Position numbers and translations under genes: made by a program. Source: Campylobacter concisus (GTDB lineage: Bacteria; Campylobacterota; Campylobacteria; Campylobacterales; Campylobacteraceae). From it: a stretch of 64,000 bases of DNA. The notes beneath the pieces are model-generated. The model did not search any database. It was not told the DNA's origin and saw only the letters and a list, made by a program, of their open reading frames with translations. Positions 57,769 through 64,000 of this stretch are shown here, one piece after another. Where the stretch lies: contig NZ_PIRZ01000004.1 in NCBI RefSeq assembly GCF_003048575.1, forward strand, positions 62,001 to 126,000, given 5' to 3'. Position 1 is the first letter of the stretch. Every line of letters begins with the position of its first letter.

Positions 57769-58683
57769 CTAAAGTAAACTCTCTTTTGCATACCTATAAA
57801 ATTCGCTTTCAGCATCAAATTTACTTTTTATGTTATAAAAAATCTCATCAAATTTAAAAGAAATTTCATCTGAGTGGAGTAGGAGCCTTTTTGCTCCAGT
57901 TAAATTTATCCGTTCACGCTCGCTCATCTCTTTATCTAAAATTTTCTCGATCTGCGGACGTGATAAACCATAAAGTGGTTCGCCAAGTATCTTGTGTTTC
58001 ACATGAAACAAATGTAATCGAATTTGATGCTGTCTACCAGTGAGAGGAATAGCTCGAACCAAAGTCGTATCGATATCATCAAAATATCTGATCGGCAAAA
58101 TTTTAGTCACAGCACTCTTGCCATTTTCACAAATTTGCATCCGCATTTTTACATCGTCATAGTTGTTTGCTAGATCCATTTTTGCATCGATCGTAAATTC
58201 TCGCTCGATCTTGCCTTGCACCATCGCGACGTAGCTTTTAGAAACCTCTCTGTTTTCAAAAATTTTCTTTAGTTTAATAGTAGAATTTCTATCTTTTCCT
58301 ACGACTATCACGCCACTCGTTTCAAAGTCCAGCCTATGTGCCACGCTCGCATCTCGCCCAAAAAGTGTGTAAATTTCATCGTTTAGCGAGTATTCGCAGT
58401 GTCTGCCATTTGGGTGGCTCAGTACCCCGCTTGGCTTGTCAAATACAGCAAAGCTCTCGCATTCAAAGATCGGCTTAAGTCCCTTTGGCTCCACCTCATA
58501 GTCGATCAAAAAGACCTCTCCACGCAATATGGTATTTTTCTCGCTCACGACATTGCCATCGCAGATCAGCCTGCCTTTATCTATGAGGCGCTGGGTTTGG
58601 CTCATGTTAAAACCACTTCGCAACAAAATTTCATACGCTTTTTGTTTGTTTGCAGTGGCAATAAATTTATTTACATATGGCAA
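57769..58683 (-). CDS. RluA-family pseudouridine synthase
   Basis: 304 residues. S4-like N-terminus (FNMSQTQRLIDKGRLICDGNVV, about 24-45) and the catalytic Asp in VAHRLDFETSGVIVVGKD near residue 120. TGRQHQIRLHLFHVKHKILGE near residue 220 is the uracil-pocket motif. It may be RluD- or RluC-like; the exact rRNA site is not decided. Same position relative to purB as Cj0022c in C. jejuni. Confidence 0.88.
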   Translation of the reverse strand: MPYVNKFIATANKQKAYEILLRSGFNMSQTQRLIDKGRLICDGNVVSEKNTILRGEVFLIDYEVEPKGLKPIFECESFAVFDKPSGVLSHPNGRHCEYSLNDEIYTLFGRDASVAHRLDFETSGVIVVGKDRNSTIKLKKIFENREVSKSYVAMVQGKIEREFTIDAKMDLANNYDDVKMRMQICENGKSAVTKILPIRYFDDIDTTLVRAIPLTGRQHQIRLHLFHVKHKILGEPLYGLSRPQIEKILDKEMSERERINLTGAKRLLLHSDEISFKFDEIFYNIKSKFDAESEFYRYAKESLL

Positions 58684-58762
58684 GGTAATCCTTTTAAAAA
58701 CGAGTGAGCTATCTTAAGCACAAATTTATAAGCGTATAACCGACATTTCAGCACGGATTTTA

Positions 58763-58768
58763 TATAAT
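58763..58768 (+). promoter_or_regulatory. -10 box of the purB promoter
   Basis: TATAAT in a T-rich context, about 100 bases before the purB ATG. The predicted leader of about 90 bases contains the hairpin at 58800-58828. Confidence 0.5.
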
Positions 58769-58799
58769 CCAAACTTAAATTTTATAAAATTACACGATG

Positions 58800-58828
58800 T
58801 AAATTTTAGCTTTCAAGGCTAAAATTTA
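58800..58828 (+). other. Stem-loop in the predicted purB leader
   Basis: TAAATTTTAGC and GCTAAAATTTA form a perfect 11-bp stem around a 7-base loop. It lacks a downstream T-run on either strand, so a terminator is doubtful. It could be a leader structure controlling purB, or a partial terminator. Confidence 0.4.
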
Positions 58829-58867
58829 CTTTTATGATAAAGAAAACTAATACAAAAAGGTTCAACA

Positions 58868-60199
58868 ATGGTCGAAAGATACTCGCGCAAAGAGATGGCT
58901 GATAAGTGGAGCATGCAAGCAAAATACGACGCTTGGCTCAAGGTAGAAAAAGCTGCTATTAAAGCTTGGAATAAGCTTGGCTTCATAAGCGACAGCGACT
59001 GCGAGAAAATTTGCAAAAATGCTAAATTTGAAGTGGCTCGCATCGACGAGATAGAAAAGACGACAAAGCACGACGTCATCGCATTTTTAACAAGCGTCAG
59101 CGAGAGCCTTGGCGAGGAGAGCAGGTTTGTGCATTATGGCATGACCTCAAGCGACTGCATTGACACAGCCGTTGCGCTTCAGATGAAAGAGAGCCTAGAG
59201 CTCATCATCAGCGACGTAGAGGAGTTTATGCAGGCAGTCAAAAATAGAGCAAACGAGCACAAGCACACGCTCATGGTTGGTAGAAGCCACGGCATCCACG
59301 GTGAGCCGATAACTTTTGGCCTCGTGCTTGCCATCTGGTACGACGAGATCGCAAGGGCGCTAAAGCTCATCAAAGACGCAAAAGATACGATCAGCTACGG
59401 CAAACTCTCAGGTGCTATGGGAAATTTAGCCCACGCCCCGATGGAATTTGAAGAGCTAACATGCGAGGAGCTAGGCCTTAAGGCTGCTCCAGCCTCTAAC
59501 CAAGTGATCCAGCGCGACCGCTACGCACATGTGGTAAGCGCCATCGCAGTTCTAGCCTCTACTTGCGAGAAGATCGCAGTCGCCATTAGACACTACCAAA
59601 GGACAGAAGTTTACGAGGCGGAGGAGTACTTTAGTCCAGGACAAAAAGGCTCAAGCGCTATGCCACACAAACGCAACCCAGTCCTTAGCGAAAACATCAC
59701 CGGCCTTTGCAGAATGCTACGCTCATACATCACGCCAGCGCTTGAAAACGTCGCCCTTTGGCACGAGCGCGACATCAGCCACAGCTCGGTTGAGAGATTT
59801 ATCCTGCCAGATATGTTTATCACGGCTGATTTTATGCTGGTTCGTATCAAAAATTTGATAGCAAATTTAGTCGTCTATCCAGAAAATATGATGAAAAATT
59901 TAAATTTAACAGGCGGACTAGTCTTTTCGCAACGCGTGCTTTTACAGCTGCCGCAGCGTGGAATTTCCAGAGAAGATGCCTACAAGATCGTTCAGCGCAA
60001 CGCCATGAAAGTCTGGGCAGACTTGCAAGAGGGCAAAAAAGCGATCGACGAGCAAGGTCACAGCCTATTTTTACAAAATTTGCTAAACGACGAGGACTTA
60101 ACTAAGAGCCTTAGCAAAGATGAGATCAAAGAGTGCTTTGACTACAACTACTACACCAAAAACGTAGATAGAATTTTTGCCAGAGTCTTTGGCAAGTAA
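58868..60199 (+). CDS. purB: Adenylosuccinate lyase
   Basis: 443 residues. The fumarase/aspartase signature is [10 protein letters not shown] near residue 258 (catalytic Ser loop); [13 protein letters not shown] gives the catalytic His near residue 141. It acts twice in purine synthesis (SAICAR and adenylosuccinate cleavage). Followed by nrdA after 219 bases, as in C. jejuni (Cj0023/Cj0024). Confidence 0.96.
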   Translation: MVERYSRKEMADKWSMQAKYDAWLKVEKAAIKAWNKLGFISDSDCEKICKNAKFEVARIDEIEKTTKHDVIAFLTSVSESLGEESRFVHYGMTSSDCIDTAVALQMKESLELIISDVEEFMQAVKNRANEHKHTLMVGRSHGIHGEPITFGLVLAIWYDEIARALKLIKDAKDTISYGKLSGAMGNLAHAPMEFEELTCEELGLKAAPASNQVIQRDRYAHVVSAIAVLASTCEKIAVAIRHYQRTEVYEAEEYFSPGQKGSSAMPHKRNPVLSENITGLCRMLRSYITPALENVALWHERDISHSSVERFILPDMFITADFMLVRIKNLIANLVVYPENMMKNLNLTGGLVFSQRVLLQLPQRGISREDAYKIVQRNAMKVWADLQEGKKAIDEQGHSLFLQNLLNDEDLTKSLSKDEIKECFDYNYYTKNVDRIFARVFGK

Positions 60200-60418
60200 A
60201 TTTAAATGCAAGAGGCAAATTTATGCTTCTTGCTTCAAGACATCGCTTCAAAAATTTTTACAATCATTTTAAAATAAGATCAAATTTTTTAATTTTTTAA
60301 AAATAAAATATTATTTTTTGAGTCAAATTTTATATTTAAAAGCACTTTTTTAACAAAGAGAGTTTTTATCTCCTTTTGGATAAAATCCCAAATTAAAATT
60401 TAACACGGAGAGATATTT

Positions 60419-62794
60419 TTGAAAGTTATAAAACGTAATGGCAGAACAGAAGAGCTTGATATAAGTAAGATCAAAAAATACACAAACGAAGCCGTTTTTG
60501 GCCTTAGCAATGTAAGCCTTAGTGAACTTGAAGTAGACGCAAAAATCCAGTTTAGAGATATGATAACGACTGAGGAAATTCAGCAGACTCTTATAAAAAC
60601 AGCAGTTGACAAGATCGACATTGACCGCCCAAACTGGACATTTGTTGCTGCGAGGCTATTTTTGTTTGACCTTTATCACAAAGTGACCGGCTTTAATGGC
60701 TACAACCACCTAAAAGACTATCTTGCAAAGGGCGAAAAGGTAGGCCGCATCATCCCTGGACTAAAAGAGAAGTACGATCTTGAGGATCTAAACGCCTACA
60801 TCAAACCAGAGCGCGACCTTCAGTTTGCATACCTTGGTATCAAGACGCTTTATGATCGCTATCTTATAAAAGATAAGAATGGCATGCCAATCGAGCTGCC
60901 ACAGCACATGTTTATGGCGATCGCGATGTTTCTTGCGCAAAACGAGCTAGATAGCCAAGGCTGGGCTAAAAAATTTTACGACCTCATCTCTAAATTTGAA
61001 GTGATGCTAGCCACACCAACGCTCTCAAACGCAAGGACTACACGCCACCAGCTAAGCAGCTGTTACGTAGGCAGCACGCCTGATAATATCGAGGGTATTT
61101 TTGATAGCTACAAAGAGATGGCGCTACTTTCAAAATTTGGCGGTGGTATCGGCTGGGACTGGAGCAAGGTGCGTGCGATGGGCGGCAGTATCGACGGACA
61201 CAAAAACGCAGCTGGCGGTATCATACCATTTTTAAAAGTGACAAACGACATCGCAGTAGCGGTCGATCAGCTAGGCACTAGAAAGGGCGCGATCGCTGTT
61301 TATATCGAGCCTTGGCACATGGATGTGAGCGATTTTCTTGATCTTCGTAAAAACTCGGGCGAAGAGCGCCGCAGAGCGCACGAGCTATTCCCTGCGCTTT
61401 GGATAAACGACCTTTTTATGAAACGCGTCAAAGAAAACGCACGCTGGAGCCTATTTGACCCGGCAGAGGTCGCCGATCTGTGCGATCTATACGGCGATGA
61501 GTTCGAGGCACGCTACCTAGCATACGAAAACGACGAAAAGATCCAAAAAAACGTCGTCATGGCAAAGGAACTGTGGAAGAAAATTTTAACTAGCTATTTT
61601 GAATCAGGCATGCCGTTTTTGTGCTTTAAAGACAACGCAAACAAAGCCAATCCAAACGACCACGACGGCATAATCAGAAGCTCAAATTTATGCACCGAAA
61701 TTTTCCAAAATACGCAACCAAACTACTACAAGATCAAGATCACGTTTGATAACGGCTCCGAGCGGTTATTTGACGAGGAAGAAGACGTCACCGTCGATAG
61801 CGGCATAACCAAAAAAGCCAAAAAACTAAGCGCTCTAGATAGTATCGGCGGTGAGCAAATTTTCATCGTCGAAAAAGAAAGCGTCGAGGGCAAAACCGCC
61901 GTATGTAACCTTGCGAGTATAAATTTAAGCAAAATCAACAAAAAAGAGGACATCGAGCGCGTCGTGCCGATAGCTATTAGGATGCTTGATAACGTTATAG
62001 ACCTAAATTTCTACCCGCACAAAAAGGTCAAACACACCAACCTAGCCTCCCGCTCGATCGGCCTTGGCGTCATGGGCGAGGCACAGATGCTAGCCGAGCG
62101 CGGCGTGAAATGGGGCAGCTACGAGCACCTAGCGCTGATCGATAGCGTGATGGAAAACATAAGCTACAACGCCATCTATGCCAGCTCAAATTTGGCGGTA
62201 GAAAAGGGCGTTTATCCGCTCTTTGAAGGCTCAAAGTGGAGCAGGGGAGTGATGCCTATCGACACGGCAAACGCAAACGCCAAAGCGCTTCTAAACGATA
62301 GAGGCGGGCTATTTGACGAAAATGCCTGCGACTGGAGCAAACTACGCGAAAAGGTCAAAAAAGACGGCATGAGAAACGGCTATCTGATGGCGATCGCCCC
62401 AACTAGCTCGATCTCGATCCTTGTTGGCACTACTCAGACCATCGAGCCAGTCTATAAACGCAAGTGGTTTGAGCACAACCTAAGCGGTATGATCCCAAAT
62501 GTCGTGCCAAATTTAAGCCCTGATACTTGGCAGTTTTACACGCCAGCATACGAGCTTGATCAGAGAATTCTCATAAAAGCAGGTGCTATCCGCCAAAAAT
62601 GGATTGATCAAGGTCAAAGTCTAAATATCTTTATGAGCCTAGACAAAGCAAGCGGCGGATATCTAAGTGAAATTTATATGCTTGCATGGGAGCTTGGACT
62701 AAAATCAACTTATTATCTTCGCTCTGAGTCACCAGACAGTGAAAAACTAAACGACGTGGCCGACCGCTCTATCGAATGCGAGGGTTGTCAGTAA
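60419..62794 (+). CDS. nrdA: Ribonucleoside-diphosphate reductase, large subunit (class Ia)
   Basis: 791 residues with TTG start preceded by GGAGAG. N-terminal ATP-cone (VIKRNGRTEELDISKIKKYT). Substrate-site cysteines are in LSSCYVGS, SSNLCTEIF and AVCNLASINLS, and the C-terminal redox Cys pair is CEGC before the last Gln. A segment of about 55 residues (QPNYYKIKITFDNG ... IFIVEKES) sits between NLC and the ASINL motif, an insert also seen in related epsilonproteobacterial NrdA. Its nrdB partner is not in the window. Terminator follows. Confidence 0.95.
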   Translation: MKVIKRNGRTEELDISKIKKYTNEAVFGLSNVSLSELEVDAKIQFRDMITTEEIQQTLIKTAVDKIDIDRPNWTFVAARLFLFDLYHKVTGFNGYNHLKDYLAKGEKVGRIIPGLKEKYDLEDLNAYIKPERDLQFAYLGIKTLYDRYLIKDKNGMPIELPQHMFMAIAMFLAQNELDSQGWAKKFYDLISKFEVMLATPTLSNARTTRHQLSSCYVGSTPDNIEGIFDSYKEMALLSKFGGGIGWDWSKVRAMGGSIDGHKNAAGGIIPFLKVTNDIAVAVDQLGTRKGAIAVYIEPWHMDVSDFLDLRKNSGEERRRAHELFPALWINDLFMKRVKENARWSLFDPAEVADLCDLYGDEFEARYLAYENDEKIQKNVVMAKELWKKILTSYFESGMPFLCFKDNANKANPNDHDGIIRSSNLCTEIFQNTQPNYYKIKITFDNGSERLFDEEEDVTVDSGITKKAKKLSALDSIGGEQIFIVEKESVEGKTAVCNLASINLSKINKKEDIERVVPIAIRMLDNVIDLNFYPHKKVKHTNLASRSIGLGVMGEAQMLAERGVKWGSYEHLALIDSVMENISYNAIYASSNLAVEKGVYPLFEGSKWSRGVMPIDTANANAKALLNDRGGLFDENACDWSKLREKVKKDGMRNGYLMAIAPTSSISILVGTTQTIEPVYKRKWFEHNLSGMIPNVVPNLSPDTWQFYTPAYELDQRILIKAGAIRQKWIDQGQSLNIFMSLDKASGGYLSEIYMLAWELGLKSTYYLRSESPDSEKLNDVADRSIECEGCQ

Positions 62795-62802
62795 AATTTA
62801 TT

Positions 62803-62840
62803 AGATACCTATGGCTATTTTTACCTTAGGTATCTTTTTA
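62803..62840 (+). terminator. Terminator of nrdA
   Basis: AGATACCTA and TAGGTATCT form a 9-bp stem with a 15-base loop followed by TTTTTAT, 8 bases after the nrdA stop. Confidence 0.85.
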
Positions 62841-62871
62841 TATCCATATTAAAAACAAAAAGGTAATTACT

Positions 62872-63711
62872 TTGTCTAGCTTAACAGATATTGAAAAAAG
62901 ATATTTAGAAACGCTTTTTGAAATGGATAGTGGCTATGTCTTAGATTTTAGTAATCAAACTTTCTATGAATTTATAAAAAGTATCACCGGTATTGACATA
63001 CATGATATAAAATATCAAATCTACGGAGGCTCTAAAGCCAAAAAGTTAAGAGTCTTTTGGCAAACTGAAAGTGACTCAGTAAATGGAAGAGTATTAAAAG
63101 GTTTATTAGAACGCTATAAATTTAATGTTGATAGCGGAAAAATTAAATTTAACGAAAAAATCTATAATGAATGCGTAAAAATTACAAACAGGCTTCTTGG
63201 CATTAAAAATACTATAGATTCAAGGGACGAATTATTAAAGATAAAATTTGACGATATCAATATTAAAGATTTATCTTTAGACCTTGGTTTGGAAAAGGTC
63301 TTGGAGCATAGAATGCTGGAGATAGATAAATGTTTGGACATTGGTGCATATATGTCGGCAATTATACTATGCGGAAGCGTCTTAGAATGTCTTTTATTGA
63401 GCTATATGCTAAAAAATCCAAAACAATTTAATACATATAACCAATCGCCAAAAGACAAAACTGACAAAGTAAAACCTTTTCAAGATTGGAAACTATCAGA
63501 AATGATAGATGTATCTGGCGGTATTGAGTTACTATCTCAAGATACTAAAAAATTTTCACATGAACTAAGAAATTTTAGAAACTATATTCACCCCATGGAG
63601 CAGTTGGCTAATAATTTTAAACCCGACGATCAAACAGCTAAAGTTGCTTTCCAAGTCTTAAAAATGGCTATTTTAGATTTAAAAAAACAAAGAGACACAA
63701 AACTACAATAG
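62872..63711 (+). CDS. HEPN-domain AbiJ-like putative abortive-infection protein
   Basis: 279 residues, TTG start with AAAAAGG upstream. The N-terminal block LTDIEKRYLETLFEMDSGYV, then LDFSNQTFYEFIKSITGIDI and GGSKAKKLRVFWQ (residues 4-65) is a module I recall as the N-terminal adaptor of many predicted AbiJ-type abortive-infection proteins. The C-terminal half is a HEPN fold: GSVLECLLLSYML (168-180) and the RNase motif RNFRNYIH, Rx6H with Arg233 and His240. By analogy it would be a latent RNase triggered during phage infection. It sits between nrdA and nrdD with a terminator on each side, i.e. a self-contained cassette. Confidence 0.75.
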   Translation: MSSLTDIEKRYLETLFEMDSGYVLDFSNQTFYEFIKSITGIDIHDIKYQIYGGSKAKKLRVFWQTESDSVNGRVLKGLLERYKFNVDSGKIKFNEKIYNECVKITNRLLGIKNTIDSRDELLKIKFDDINIKDLSLDLGLEKVLEHRMLEIDKCLDIGAYMSAIILCGSVLECLLLSYMLKNPKQFNTYNQSPKDKTDKVKPFQDWKLSEMIDVSGGIELLSQDTKKFSHELRNFRNYIHPMEQLANNFKPDDQTAKVAFQVLKMAILDLKKQRDTKLQ

Positions 63712-63723
63712 TAGTAGTTTTGT
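63697..63723 (+). terminator. Terminator of the HEPN gene
   Basis: ACAAAACTAC and GTAGTTTTGT form a perfect 10-bp stem around a 7-base loop that contains the HEPN stop codon, followed by TTTATTAT. Confidence 0.85.
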
Positions 63724-63947
63724 TTTATTATATTATAAAAAATAATTAATATTTTTAATTAATATAAAAAATAATAATATACATTATATATGCTAAATAA
63801 CGTAAATTTATCCTTTAAGAAAAGTCTTTAAAATTTTATATTTTTTGATAAATATTATTAAACAAAAGAAAATAGTTATCTATCTTTTAAGCTTTCTTGT
63901 CCTATACTTTAAAACTCCATATTAAAAACAATCGGAAAGAGTGGGCG

Positions 63948-64000
63948 ATGCGTGAAATTTTAAAACGAGACGGCACAAGACAAGAATTTGTAGCATATAA
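63948..64000 (+). CDS. nrdD: Anaerobic ribonucleoside-triphosphate reductase, N-terminal start only
   Basis: Only 17 codons are in the window: MREILKRDGTRQEFVAY, the first strand of an ATP-cone, typical of NrdD. The ribosome site is GGAAAGAG before the ATG. Class III reductase makes deoxynucleotides without oxygen. NrdA could start similarly, but a class Ia gene is already complete upstream, so nrdD is the best reading. The preceding 220 bases are extremely AT-rich with a direct repeat AATTAATAT. Confidence 0.6.
   Translation, partial: MREILKRDGTRQEFVAY

Noticed and set aside
57640..57777. Open stretch of about 45 codons (...KIIVVFKSDELWQNVGKDLL...) on the plus strand
   Set aside because: No start codon in frame and no family recognised. 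It could be a gene fragment, but I cannot support it.
61360..62500. Higher-GC stretch inside nrdA, possible mosaic
   Set aside because: Counts of 33 of 60 at 62101-62160 against 26-27 of 60 elsewhere in the gene show only a mild change. Not enough to claim recombination.
63724..63947. Possible NrdR box in the AT-rich region before nrdD
   Set aside because: The nearest sequence (ACATTATATATGCTAA) deviates from the consensus palindrome at several positions and there is no second copy.

Overview
The window looks like a chromosomal segment of a Campylobacter close to C. concisus. This is inferred from AT-rich DNA with Campylobacter-type codon use, gene order shared with C. jejuni (fliK-flgD-flgE, rluA/purB/nrdA, rnj-ksgA, rlmN plus a tiny membrane protein), sigma-54 promoters on flagellar genes, and respiratory genes typical of Campylobacterota. 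I saw no tRNA, 5S/16S/23S rRNA, CRISPR array, prophage or insertion sequence.

Layout. 1-1760: a Fic protein cut by the window edge and an autotransporter remnant. 1861-3421: a Y-family DNA polymerase overlapping a YolD-like gene, probably read from a leaderless mRNA. 3453-6484: TMAO/DMSO reductase and its cytochrome c. 6912-9146: a three-gene block (lipoprotein, proC, Sel1 protein) far richer in GC than its surroundings. 9406-15093: typA, then the sigma-54-driven fliK-flgD-flgE operon. 15139-17656: a small conserved gene, the SRP RNA, an HD-domain protein and queF with an unusual RG/S-rich tail. 17709-22566: gyrB, dnaN and dnaA on the minus strand, with TTCAC-core DnaA-box clusters on both sides of dnaA (candidate bipartite oriC). 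22695-31092: ruvC, a MOSC protein, luxS, a DNA adenine methyltransferase, thyX, the large hook protein gene with its own sigma-54 promoter, a Na+/H+ antiporter family gene and pyrE.

31337-46134 is the centrepiece: a complete Mcc-type sulfite-respiration locus. A two-component system with a haem-c-motif sensor precedes mccA (octahaem cytochrome c with one CX15CH site and two cysteines placed as in the known haem-copper site), mccB (FKBP isomerase), mccC and mccD (quinol oxidation and electron transfer), and a dedicated CcsA1-type cytochrome c synthase. Next come a Sel1 protein, a double NosL protein, a small membrane protein, an ABC transporter, a polytopic membrane protein and a further NosL-like lipid-anchored or membrane-anchored protein. 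The tail of the locus reads as a copper-handling module for the MccA active site.

46166-57619 holds another Sel1 protein, then housekeeping genes: rRNA pseudouridine synthase, kdsD, RNase J, ksgA, a large SF1 helicase, hisF, a nucleoside-phosphorylase-like protein, rlmN and a 36-residue membrane protein. 57769-64000 holds a RluA-type synthase, purB, nrdA, a HEPN/AbiJ-like putative abortive-infection gene bracketed by two terminators, and the first codons of nrdD. The most unusual items are the mcc copper module, the HEPN cassette between two ribonucleotide reductase genes, the GC-rich block, EF-hand-like loops in the hook protein, and the RG/S-rich QueF tail.
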